NCBI GenBank assembly: GCA_900618795.1
Contig: UYJD01000003.1
Span: 807,814 to 871,813 of the forward strand
Length of the DNA: 64,000 nt
Direction: 5' to 3'
Origin: Cyanodermella asteris
Taxonomy: Eukaryota; Ascomycota; Lecanoromycetes; Ostropales; Stictidaceae
The position numbers were made by a program, and so were the translations under genes. Shown piece by piece: positions 9,705 through 19,204 of this stretch (positions are counted from its first letter, which is position 1; the number at the start of each line of letters is the position of its first letter). A model generated the notes under the pieces. The model did no database searches and was not told the origin of the DNA. It worked only from the letters and a program-made list of their open reading frames with translations.

Positions 9705-11786
9705 ATGGAAGAAGACAGTCGGAAACGCGCGAAACGCGCCTCCACCTGGACCCGTTCGAAGCGTTCCTGCCGCTTCTGTTCATCGCGAAAGCAAAGATGT
9801 GAATTACCACAGACGACAGGGAGCTTTGAGAGCGTCTTCGCAAAATGTCTTGACGCCAGCTCCGCCTTGCCAGCTCAGCTGAGATGCACGCGATGTCGAG
9901 CATCAAAGCGAGACTGCATTCCCGCCGTGCCAGGATATGGCCGGCAACCTATAAAACAACCAGCTCAGAAGCCCATAGATGCAAATGCCGCTGCGTCTTC
10001 GCTAGATCCGACACCACCCTCTGACCTGCAGGAGGCTCTAGTTCAAGCCACACCAGAACGCCAAAGCTCTATACCAAATACGAGCTTGAGTGGTTTGATG
10101 CGAGACATTCCGTCCGAACATGTTTCTTCGGCTCTATTCCCCAACTGTTCGGGGCTGCTTCCAAAGAAAATTCGGCTGAGCCCTTTAGCTATTCTCCCGT
10201 GTCTCTGTAAGGATGTGGCACCACGGCAGAGGGAGTTCCGCGCTATCCTAGCGAAGTACGACAGCCCTTGCTGTGACCACAATGCTCCTTTGGATCTACT
10301 GGTCGAGCCCGATGCCATGCAGTTACTATTCGACTGCTTCCCTGGTTTGGACCGCAGCTTTCTTCCCTCCATAAAGGACGAAACGCCGATATTGCACGAC
10401 ACCATCAAGTATGCACTCGCGTTTGTTTGCACTGGTCGACACCGATATCTGAAAAACTGTGCCGAAGGCGTCATGTTCACAATTCTCGCATGTCCAGGAA
10501 ATATCCTAGCGAGTCTGGTGTTGATCTTTCTCGCTACATATATCCCCCTCGAGGTCGCTCCAGTCATGCCACCTGCCCAAGATATGAACTTCTTGGGTTT
10601 CGCGGACACGGTCAACGCCACGGGCATGCTGAAGATTGCTTCCGTTTGCGCAAGACGTGCAGAATTTAGCAGGCCATGCGCTCCGTATCTGCGGGTCTTG
10701 AATTCGGAGCTCGCGCGGACTTTTCTCAGTGGCGAAGATATGAAACAGCATGAAGCAAAGCTGCTCGACATGAAACGAGATTTGGACATCATCAAGACGA
10801 GCAACGAGACTTTTATCTCGGTTGCAGTACTGAAGTGCCGTGTGACTTTACTCGAGGCCTCGTTTGATACCCTGAGATGGGTCGAAGAGACCAGCAAAAA
10901 GGATGAAAGGAACGCAAAGCGCTGGGATGTACCGAGCCCATTCCAAGCCGACTTCACAGAAGGGATGCGATCCAGGTGTAGGGCGGCCATCAGTTCGTTC
11001 TGCAGAAAGACAAATGTAGATTCTGAGACGAACCGACACCCAGTGCTATCTTCCTTACATGCACTCGCTGCACGACTCGAGCTCGTCGTGCAACTCAAAG
11101 CACACTACTTGACGACCGAACCATTGCTGAAGCACTATGCACATGCCTCCTGGCCTTTTGCTGGAGAGAGTTTCAATCTCTACACCGCTGAGCGCAAATT
11201 CCAGACGATTTGGAAGACTCGTCAGAAGACGCAGGAGACGGCTCGGCGACTTCTCATTCACTCAAACGACGCATTCGACACCAAGTATCCCACCATAATC
11301 GCAACACGAGAAATGCTGACCGCGATTGCGTTGGCCAGCAAGCAGCTGCTCGAGACCCACGTCGGTCTACTAGCTATTAAGCGACCCAATGAAGACGAGA
11401 TGAGAAGCGATGGGCTTTTACTCCGACAAACAGCAATGTCCGTAGGAAAGGCCGAGACCATCCTCGCAAAAGCTCTCGCCAGCACGATCGACTCCATGGC
11501 AAAGGCGCTCAGGACCTGGCAGAACAAGCTCATCAAGATGAATGTTTCCGCGCCTGTGCCCAGATCTTCAACCGAACAAGGCTCTGCTTCAACGCCAGCA
11601 GCGCTATACGACCCTGTGCGACAAGTCACAACTGCTCAGGCGCCGCTGACAGATGCACCTGTTTGTCCGCTGACCATGGAGCCTATACTAAGTGACCAGA
11701 CTATGGCGGAAATGACTGCGGACTGGGACAATGTATTGACTGACTTGCTCGGGCCAGAGATGGACTGGAACTGGATTACTTTCTAA
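9705..11786 (+). CDS. Zn2Cys6 fungal transcription factor
   Basis: As a single exon it encodes 693 residues. The N-terminus is basic (RKRAKRASTWTRSKR), followed by a Zn2Cys6 cluster: CRFC, six residues, C, a loop, CTRC, six residues, C. This is a nuclear DNA-binding regulator. The middle region has the helical, Leu-rich look of fungal regulatory domains, and the C-terminus is acidic (DWDNVLTDLLGPEMDWNW), as in an activation domain. The loop between the third and fourth Cys is 28 residues, longer than usual. It contains an in-frame 45 nt GT...AG segment (9834-9878) that might be an intron, and splicing it would give a loop of 13. The target pathway is unknown. Confidence 0.87.
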   Translation: MEEDSRKRAKRASTWTRSKRSCRFCSSRKQRCELPQTTGSFESVFAKCLDASSALPAQLRCTRCRASKRDCIPAVPGYGRQPIKQPAQKPIDANAAASSLDPTPPSDLQEALVQATPERQSSIPNTSLSGLMRDIPSEHVSSALFPNCSGLLPKKIRLSPLAILPCLCKDVAPRQREFRAILAKYDSPCCDHNAPLDLLVEPDAMQLLFDCFPGLDRSFLPSIKDETPILHDTIKYALAFVCTGRHRYLKNCAEGVMFTILACPGNILASLVLIFLATYIPLEVAPVMPPAQDMNFLGFADTVNATGMLKIASVCARRAEFSRPCAPYLRVLNSELARTFLSGEDMKQHEAKLLDMKRDLDIIKTSNETFISVAVLKCRVTLLEASFDTLRWVEETSKKDERNAKRWDVPSPFQADFTEGMRSRCRAAISSFCRKTNVDSETNRHPVLSSLHALAARLELVVQLKAHYLTTEPLLKHYAHASWPFAGESFNLYTAERKFQTIWKTRQKTQETARRLLIHSNDAFDTKYPTIIATREMLTAIALASKQLLETHVGLLAIKRPNEDEMRSDGLLLRQTAMSVGKAETILAKALASTIDSMAKALRTWQNKLIKMNVSAPVPRSSTEQGSASTPAALYDPVRQVTTAQAPLTDAPVCPLTMEPILSDQTMAEMTADWDNVLTDLLGPEMDWNWITF

Positions 11787-13073
11787 ACATGTGTCATCTA
11801 CGAGCACGTCGAAAGACAGTCCCCGCGGCGGACCAATCACAGATGGACGTGCATTACATCGTTGCAAGAATAAAGATCGAATTCGTTGACTCTTTACACT
11901 CGGAGATGTTCCATGCAATCGTGCTGTTGCGGCACAGGCGCAACCTTAATAGCGAAAGCGGTCGACAGATCGAACAAACGAGGAAAGCGAACCCCCGCTT
12001 ATTTCTAGACCACAGCACAGTCAAATTTTCTTGGTATACTTGGGTTTAAGTTGCGCCATACTTGCTGCGCTCAGGGGCTCAGTATTCTACACAGTGCCAA
12101 TCTTCGCTAGAGCACGGCAAAGTTGTGCTATGATAAAATTTCCACATCCGCGACGCTCCGAAGGATTTCACAGACCGATGTGCAGTGCGACATGGTTTGG
12201 CGCCTGTTGCCGTGAACATATCTGTGGACAGGTTACTTTCAGAAGGTCGAATCTTATGTCAAATAACAGATCACCATAAAGGACTGGCACATCGTCAGGT
12301 TTCCCTCGCAATCTTCCCAATCTTATCCATCTTCACAACCCTTCATTGTCACATATGTTCTTTCCTTCGCACTGATCACTCGAAGGTTCTCCTCGGCTAG
12401 AGTCAATATGGTTAAATCAACCTACAAACTGTATCTGGGCCTGCTGGCTGGCATCCGCAGAAAGTCTTTGGAACTGTCAAGGATGGGTCAAGGGCATCCT
12501 TGCAGCCGTCATCAACGATCCGTCAGGAATTCGTTGTGACTACATAGGCATGGACTACCAAGACTCTGAGACCGCCTCGCAGCAGGACTCCACCTCCAAC
12601 GGCAACTGCACGCTTACCAAACAGTACTGGAATTCCGCACCCAACGAATCGCCCGACACTGCTTGCGCCTGTGCCTGCGGCGGCACCAAGACGGATCTTA
12701 AAAGACAGTAAGTGTGCCGGCTACGCTGAAGCTGAAGGGTGTCGTGGCGAAAAATATGAAATTCGTGCTTTCCGGTGATTATCATGGAACCTCAAACCAA
12801 CTCGGAAGGCTTCTTTATAGCCAAAACTTGATACAATGCGGAGTCCAGAATGCTGTAGATGGCTCCCTTCAGTTCTTGGTCTGTGCTTCATGTTTCATGT
12901 GACGTAGACTTCGAAGGTGGGCGCTCCGCAGCGGCAGCCAATGAACTCTGTCGACTTACGCGCCGTCCTTGCGCCCACTTTCGTTTAGAATAGATACTTA
13001 GCTCAATGCTAGGCTGATACTTGTCGCTCCTGAAGTACAAACCCCTTTACGAACTCATCTCGCTGGAGCAAAA
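11787..13073. other. Intergenic, 1.3 kb, containing a small Cys-rich remnant
   Basis: This stretch separates two plus-strand genes. Apart from the disrupted small secreted-protein-like frame at 12408-12711, I see no gene, RNA or repeat. Confidence 0.5.
12408..12711 (+). pseudogene. Small secreted Cys-rich protein-like sequence, frame-broken
   Basis: An ATG at 12408 begins MVKSTYKLYLGLLAG, which looks like a signal peptide. The downstream coding-like sequence lies one frame over: SLWNCQGWVKGILAAV, then DYIGMDYQDSE, then a Cys cluster TACACACGG ending at the TAA 12709-12711. Joining the two needs a one-base change near 12450-12465, where no intron fits. A perfect donor (GTAAGT) overlaps the stop, so a further exon may follow. 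It resembles small secreted effector-like proteins but no family is recognised. It could be a pseudogene, a sequencing error or a misread exon. Confidence 0.35.
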
Positions 13074-14781
13074 ATGGCCGCAGATGGCGAGGAGCGCCTT
13101 CTGACACTGTGGGTGCCCCACGCAGCTGCCCGCATGCTGGACAGAGCTGACGCTTGAACAGCTACGCCGACATTCACTACTACTTCAGCGAGCCCAGTCC
13201 CCGACCGCCGAACCACCGCTTCGACAAGGAATCGTACGTCTATCTCTATGGAGATGCAAGGACAAGAAGAGGACGCATAGAGATTGCGAATCATGCTGGG
13301 ACGGCGGAGCAGGATGCTTTTACTGGCTGTGCGTCCTCACCTTTGAACACCATTCGACCGGCTCATACTAAGGCCTCCCAGATCTTGACAACGTGACAAT
13401 ACAGCAGTCGGCGAGGCACCCGAGCCTTTGCACGTTGACAGTCAACGGCGCTGGTCACAAGCAACTGCCCGACGAGCATTGGCGACTGCCCAGCACCGAC
13501 CCTCGGGATGAGGGAAAATACCTATTCAAGCTTCATACTCTCGACTTGTATTTCTGGACGGATGCGGACGCTTTGCAGTTCATACATGGCACTTCAAGGC
13601 TTCTGCGGCAAGAGCAGGTCGATTCCGATGCTTTGCCCATCACATCACCTCCCGCGCATGAGCAACCAATGAGTCCAGTAGTTCAGAATCTTGAGAACCT
13701 GGCAGTGTCGCATGATTCGAGTCGAGGTTCGCGCGGACAGCAACCTACTACAGCATCAACGACCGGGTCTGTTGCGACGGCTACATCGCCCCCGATGTCT
13801 CCAGGACATGATGGAAATCAGACAAGAGATCAGCAGAACTTCTCTCCAATTCCATACAATCCTGCGGCCCCTGCTGCGCCTGAGAAGATAGCGCACCGCG
13901 AGAAGACCCCACCGCCTCCGGAAGGCGATACGGGACTGAACACTGCGGCCGCGCGAGACCATGGTCTGTTGTCGCCGACCCAGTCGAGTGGGACACCCTC
14001 TTTTGGGCCATCAGCTACGCCATCGTTCGGACCTTCGGCTGCACCGTCATTTGGGCCTTCGGCCACGCCTTCATTCGGCCCTGGAGCACCATCAACTATA
14101 GGAGGAACGGGAGGACCTGCATCCCCGCCACCACAAACGTTCTCCCCGCATCAGCAAATCGCCACGCCTTCGACATGGGAGGGGACTTCTGCTACAGCCA
14201 GCTCCGTCGGGACACCTCAACCCATGTCGCCGTCATCTCGAACCTCTGTGCCTCCAAGTCAAAGCTTCCCGGAACCTCCCTCTCGAGGACAATCCGAACA
14301 GGGCTCATATCCTCAAGCTACGCCAACGCACGAGATCCTAGGTCCGAATTTCGGACAGCCCCAAGCGCCTTTGCAGCACATTCAGCCACAATATCCAGAT
14401 TACCTAGCGCAGCGTCTCTCGCAAAACACACCTCCGGCTGCTGGTTCTGAAGGCTACCATGCGCCCGGATCACACCACAACAAGCCGCATGGCATCCCTG
14501 AAAATGTGAGGATAGGAGGCTATAGCGATTACAACTACAATGTGCCGCCCAACCAACAGGCTGCAGGAGGTTATCATGATGCCAACCCGTACCAGACTGG
14601 TAACTACGCCATCCACCAACAGGCGTATAGACCGACTGAAGCAGAAGCGAATGCGCACAAGAAGAACAGTAAGCAGAAGCTAGATGGTGATGCGAGGCCG
14701 GGGAAGCTCGAGGCGGGGGCTGAGAGAGTGGAGAAGAAGGTGAACAAGTTCCTCAGGGGGCTGGAGAAGAGAATCGGGTGA
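13074..14781 (+). CDS. Conserved fungal protein with PSFGPSA repeats
   Basis: Three exons, 13074-13108, 13162-13328 and 13382-14781, with two 53 bp introns, give 533 residues in perfect phase. Residues 1-150 look like one folded, PH-like domain: beta-rich, with YADIHYYFSEPSPRPPNHRF, GRIEIANHAGTAEQDAFTGYLDNV and KLHTLDLYFWTDADALQF. The rest is disordered and rich in Pro, Ser and Gln, with a tandem PSFGPSA array and Gln/Tyr-rich stretches. The C-terminus is a charged amphipathic helix (RVEKKVNKFLRGLEKRIG). It looks cytosolic. I do not recognise a function. The exon joins restore the run AFTG-YLDNVTIQQSARHPSLC, which supports the model. Confidence 0.85.
13993..14087 (+). repeat. In-frame 21 bp tandem repeat (PSFGPSA)n
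   Basis: Four to five copies of a 21 bp unit encode TPSFGPSA, TPSFGPSA, APSFGPSA and TPSFGPGA within the preceding gene. The copies differ mainly at third codon positions, so the repeat is old and kept at protein level. Confidence 0.85.
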
Positions 14782-15255
14782 TGCTATACTTCCACGTCTT
14801 TTGACTTGTTCTAGCTATATATGAAACGACTCACGATGACGAAACTATATTCATGCTCTCCTGATGCACTGGACTCAGTCTGTATCAATGAACAGGTCGT
14901 TGATATATAGCAGAGACCTGGATGCGACAGGTCTCTTATCTGACAACGGATGGAGATGCTAGACGTCCGAGATCAGCGCCACCCTCCCTCCGAACATGCT
15001 GCGCTACCATTATATGACAAGTATCACTAGGCAGTGTTGGTAGAAACGCATTTTTCGCAGAGCCAGCTGAATGCGTTATCACCGTGTAAATGTACGGCAC
15101 GCAATCCGACCACGCGTGGACCACTTACGCTTCAACCAAAGCAAAACCAGGATCCCGCCAGTGTGGCGATCACGTTGAAAGGAAGTGTGACAATCAGATT
15201 TTATATATGGTCTTTGGCGCTCGGTTTGCTCGAACATGCCGTTCATGAGCCTTCC
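14782..15255. other. Intergenic, 0.47 kb
   Basis: This is the 3' flank of the PSFGPSA-repeat gene and the 5' flank of the tRNA gene. Nothing further is seen. Confidence 0.55.
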
Positions 15256-15334
15256 GCTCTTATGGTGTAACGGTTAGCACATGAGATTTTGAAACAGTCT
15301 TCTCGGGACCCAGGTTCGACTCCTGGTAAGAGCT
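15256..15334 (+). tRNA. tRNA-Gln (UUG), with a short intron
   Basis: A complete cloverleaf can be folded. The acceptor stem is GCTCTTA with TAAGAGC. The D arm is GTGT-AACGGTTA-GCAC. The anticodon stem is TGAGA with TCTCG. The T arm is CCAGG-TTCGACT-CCTGG. The loop begins TTTTGA, placing TTG at positions 34-36, so the tRNA reads CAA (Gln). The anticodon loop carries about 7 extra bases after position 37, as expected for a very short intron. A run of T at 15349-15353 can stop RNA polymerase III. Confidence 0.92.
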
Positions 15335-15997
15335 TTTGGACTTTGGACTTTTTGAACTTGAATGGTGATCTTCCGCCATATACGACGTGCGCCATGTCTG
15401 TACTGGCCTCCGCAGCGAAGGCAGGGCGTTCTTTTGGCCTCTAGATATACGCCCGGTTCAACAGAGCGCGCTGGACCTGGCTCATGATCGAAGCCGCGGG
15501 GCTGCGGCACCGTGGAGAACTCACTGGCCCGCCTCCATATACTGACCGCTCTTGTAGGAACTAGCTTGTTAAATTTTCTCCATCGCTTATATAATTACTT
15601 GTCCGTCTGAATGAACCTCCGTAGAATGGCTGATAGGAAGAACCGGTCGCTCATGGCGCGCTGGTGATCACCCTGTCATCTCAAAGCCGTAACCGTCGTA
15701 GTCGTGACCGCCGCTACGCGCGGATATTAGATCACGAGCTTGTATAATCACGTGACTTGGCCTACTTTCAATACTCCTGCATCCTTTCCTGCGGCTTAAA
15801 AAATACCTATCAATCTAGAGACTGTCAGGAAATCTCATCACACGCCAGCCGCGGACCGATCTCGCGGCAGTAAAGTATCGGCTGCGAAGCACTGGATGAC
15901 TACAAAGTATACCTGCCTCCGAGGCTGACACTAAGTGTCACGGACATAGGAGGGACCGTCAGTCGGGGACTCACGGGAACTAATAAGTCGGGGACTT
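15335..15997. other. Intergenic, with short repeats next to the gap
   Basis: Directly after the tRNA are two copies of TTTGGAC (15335-15348). At the right edge the 11-mer AGTCGGGGACT occurs twice (15961-15971 and 15986-15996), running into the gap. No gene is seen. Confidence 0.5.
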
Positions 15998-16425
15998 NNN
16001 NNNNNNNNNNNNNNNNNNNNNNNNNNNNNNNNNNNNNNNNNNNNNNNNNNNNNNNNNNNNNNNNNNNNNNNNNNNNNNNNNNNNNNNNNNNNNNNNNNNN
16101 NNNNNNNNNNNNNNNNNNNNNNNNNNNNNNNNNNNNNNNNNNNNNNNNNNNNNNNNNNNNNNNNNNNNNNNNNNNNNNNNNNNNNNNNNNNNNNNNNNNN
16201 NNNNNNNNNNNNNNNNNNNNNNNNNNNNNNNNNNNNNNNNNNNNNNNNNNNNNNNNNNNNNNNNNNNNNNNNNNNNNNNNNNNNNNNNNNNNNNNNNNNN
16301 NNNNNNNNNNNNNNNNNNNNNNNNNNNNNNNNNNNNNNNNNNNNNNNNNNNNNNNNNNNNNNNNNNNNNNNNNNNNNNNNNNNNNNNNNNNNNNNNNNNN
16401 NNNNNNNNNNNNNNNNNNNNNNNNN
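15998..16425. other. Assembly gap (428 N)
   Basis: This is unsequenced. The right flank on the minus strand reads MLKERDMTLRSQLLFKREKLEKYL with no stop up to the gap, and the left flank is repetitive. A collapsed repeat or small mobile element is possible but cannot be shown. Confidence 0.95.
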
Positions 16426-16774
16426 TGCAGGTACTTCTCTAGCTTTTCACGTTTGAACAGCAGCTGGGATCTCAAAGTCATGTCTCTCTCCTTGAGCATA
16501 CCAAAATTTCAATAATTTAGCTCGGAAAGTATATACAGGAAAAGAAAACGATGGCCCCATTTACCGGTCATCAAAACGGTTACTCCTTGGCCCCACGGTA
16601 GAACGAATGAAGAATCGAGTCACGATAGCTCGAATACCGAGGGGATCTCTGTCTACCCTTCCCGAAGAATGTTCGCCGCGCAAATGCATTACCGAATGCA
16701 AGTTTCCCCAAATGCAATTTCCGACCCCCCTAAAATAAAACTCCATGCTCGCATTCCCATGATCCCTCAAACCC
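16426..16774. other. Intergenic, 0.35 kb
   Basis: This lies between the gap and the 3' end of the GH55 gene. Besides the Lys/Glu-rich minus-strand fragment that enters the gap (16499-16428), nothing is recognised. Confidence 0.5.
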
Positions 16775-19204
16775 TCAAACCCTCAAAAGCGCAACAGTGT
16801 CCGGGTACACGCTCTCGTTATCCGAGTAATGCGCCACGATCTGTCCGTTACTGATCACCATATTCTGGGCACCGATGGTGTTGAGGTTGTAAAAGTTCAC
16901 GCTCGAGTTCTCGAGATCGATCATCGAATCCTGACAATGCTCTCCGTTGCCCTGATCCGAGCACGTCGTGCTGTACGTGTTGAAGAAGGAATAAAAGCCG
17001 CCTCCGTAAACGTAAATGTCTCTGCTGTTGACCGCACGGAGTCCCCACGCTTCGGCGCACGTTCCCGCACTCGAGCACGCAAAGTCGGGGTCGTTGAGGC
17101 CCTGGTTGATGGGGAACGGACCGGGGGCCGGGGGGTTGGGCATGTAGTACGGCGTTTCCGTCTGGATGAAACCGGCGTACACGTTCGCGGCGTTGAGGAA
17201 CTGGTACTGGTAAAACACGTTGTGTTCCACAGACGAGCTCGACAGCCATACGGGGCCCTGGGACTCGACGAGCATGCCGCGGCCGGAGTAGACTGTGACC
17301 TGGGTGTTCCCCTGATCGTCGGCGTCGTGGTCCGCGGTCCAGAACCAGTTGTTCTCCATGAAGAGGCCCGAAGCTGCCGACGTAATGTGCATGAGCATGT
17401 ACGCGCCGATGCAGTTCGCATCGTTTGCGGCATCGTTGGTCGGGCACTGCGCGACTTGCAGGTTGGAGCCGGTGAAGCCGCCGACGCGGACGTGAACGTC
17501 CCACATACCGCTGGGCGAGCTGGAGGCGAGGTTGTATTCGATTAGGATCGCGCCGGCTTGGGCGCCTTGCGTTGAGACGATGGTGTCGGACCACTCGATG
17601 GTACCCTGGTCGCCGGCGTTGCCGACCTTGACTACGGGCCGCGGGTTGTTGATGTCGCTGAAAGCGCCGCCGGACGACAGGATGACAGGGAAAGCTTCGC
17701 CGACGATCTTGGTGTTGGCAGGGATGGTGATTGTGTCTGTGACGCGATAGTAGCCGGCGTCGAGGTAGAGGATCTTGCCGGAGGAGGCCGCGGAGTTGAT
17801 TGCGTTCTGGAGGGCGGCCGTGTCGTCGGTATTGGAGTCACCTTTGGCGCCGGAGGAGCGGGCTGAAATGAAAGAGCCGGCGTCGACACCGCTGTAGGTG
17901 GGTTTGCTACGGGCGTAGAAGTTGGAACCGCCCTGGGTCAGGACACCGGGGCGGCTGTTCGGGGTGAAGGTTCCGCTCCACTGGCTCATGTCGCTGTTGG
18001 CGGAGGCGTACTGGTGACCTTGACCCCAGCCTGCGATTGTGGTCGAACCGCCACCAAGAGCGGTACCTCCGTTGTTCTGCACACCTGTGCCAACGTTGTT
18101 GAGTACGACATTTTCGAGGATGACGGATCCAGCGGTGGCAGGCTGCGAGTTGGTAGTCCATGCGGTCTTGATGGCGGTGCCGACGCTGCTGAAAGTCGAG
18201 TCTACGACAAGGATCGAGCCGACTTCCTGGCTTGAAGAGCCACCTGCGGAGATGTCGATACCAACGTCGCAGTTGTTGATGCTCAAGCCAGAGTATGTGT
18301 AGGACCAATCCCAGTAGTGAGAGATGGCAGTCTTACAACCATTGAACACCAAATTGCGTGCAGTGAACTGCTGGTTACCAGTAGACCAACCAATGGCACC
18401 ACCGTTGAATGTGAGATCGCCGACAAAGCCAGCAGAGCCAGACTCGGTGAAAATGCCTTGGTGTACGGTGCCATCCTGGCTGTTGAGGTTGAACACACAG
18501 TTCTGGATGCTCGTAGCTTGAGCCGTGGGCCAATGAATGGCAGCCAGGCCTTGATTGGGCGGAACCGCAGTCGTGTCGAACTGGAGGTTGCGGATTTGAC
18601 GGAAGAAAACGTTGGTAGATACCCAGTTCAAGTTGGAGGTGAAGTATGGGTCGCTGTCGATCATGTAGCCACCCTGGAAGCCGGAACTGGCCTTGATTGT
18701 TGGCATCGAATTGGCATCGCCAATCATCTGGGTGTAGTATTCGTCGAAGATGGGCGAAGAGATGATGTATGTACCGGCAGGGAAGTACACGAGAGCTGGC
18801 GTCCTAGTGCTTGAGCCACAGCCTTGTCCACAGCGGTTGCCAGCGCTGACGGCCGCCACGATGGCAGATGTGTCGTCAGTAGAACCATCACCTTTCGCTC
18901 CGTAATCTTTGACATTGCGCCATACTGAGCAACCACCATCCGCGTATGGAGCAACTCCCTGATGCTGCATAGCTTCGAGCCAGAACGTACCGGCCTCGGC
19001 GGCGTTGACGTGGACATTCGGGCCATGGCTGGCGGATGAGTTTGTCGCATTGCTGGAGACTACTGGGCCTCTGTATGCTCCGATATTGCCCTTCTGGATG
19101 AGAGCCTGTTGCACAGCTTGGTCGACAACCGGAATATCAAACTGTCGCCCCACAGCCGTGGAAAGTAAAGGGGCGACAGCGCCCAGCAAGGCGAGAAGAT
19201 GCAT
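16775..19204 (-). CDS. Secreted GH55 exo-beta-1,3-glucanase
   Basis: A single exon of 809 residues. The start at 19204 gives a clear signal peptide, MHLLALLGAVAPLLSTAVG, so the enzyme is secreted. Two pectate-lyase-3-like beta-helix modules are visible. Each begins with the family motif: NVKDYGAKGDGSTDDTSAI near residue 95 and ARSSGAKGDSNTDDTAALQNAI in the second half. Length and the twin-module layout match GH55 glucan 1,3-beta-glucosidases, which act on laminarin-type glucans or on the fungus' own wall. Many paired Cys fit secretion. The frame is open upstream, but the ATG at 19204 is right because it starts the signal peptide. Confidence 0.92.
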   Translation of the reverse strand: MHLLALLGAVAPLLSTAVGRQFDIPVVDQAVQQALIQKGNIGAYRGPVVSSNATNSSASHGPNVHVNAAEAGTFWLEAMQHQGVAPYADGGCSVWRNVKDYGAKGDGSTDDTSAIVAAVSAGNRCGQGCGSSTRTPALVYFPAGTYIISSPIFDEYYTQMIGDANSMPTIKASSGFQGGYMIDSDPYFTSNLNWVSTNVFFRQIRNLQFDTTAVPPNQGLAAIHWPTAQATSIQNCVFNLNSQDGTVHQGIFTESGSAGFVGDLTFNGGAIGWSTGNQQFTARNLVFNGCKTAISHYWDWSYTYSGLSINNCDVGIDISAGGSSSQEVGSILVVDSTFSSVGTAIKTAWTTNSQPATAGSVILENVVLNNVGTGVQNNGGTALGGGSTTIAGWGQGHQYASANSDMSQWSGTFTPNSRPGVLTQGGSNFYARSKPTYSGVDAGSFISARSSGAKGDSNTDDTAALQNAINSAASSGKILYLDAGYYRVTDTITIPANTKIVGEAFPVILSSGGAFSDINNPRPVVKVGNAGDQGTIEWSDTIVSTQGAQAGAILIEYNLASSSPSGMWDVHVRVGGFTGSNLQVAQCPTNDAANDANCIGAYMLMHITSAASGLFMENNWFWTADHDADDQGNTQVTVYSGRGMLVESQGPVWLSSSSVEHNVFYQYQFLNAANVYAGFIQTETPYYMPNPPAPGPFPINQGLNDPDFACSSAGTCAEAWGLRAVNSRDIYVYGGGFYSFFNTYSTTCSDQGNGEHCQDSMIDLENSSVNFYNLNTIGAQNMVISNGQIVAHYSDNESVYPDTVALLRV

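Noticed and set aside
10043-11098. Minus-strand open frame of 351 codons
   Set aside because: Antisense to the Zn2Cys6 factor; Ser/Arg-rich without motifs.
16829-17545. Long plus-strand open frame (238 codons) inside the GH55 gene
   Set aside because: Antisense shadow of a GC-rich coding region; the minus-strand product is a complete secreted glycoside hydrolase.
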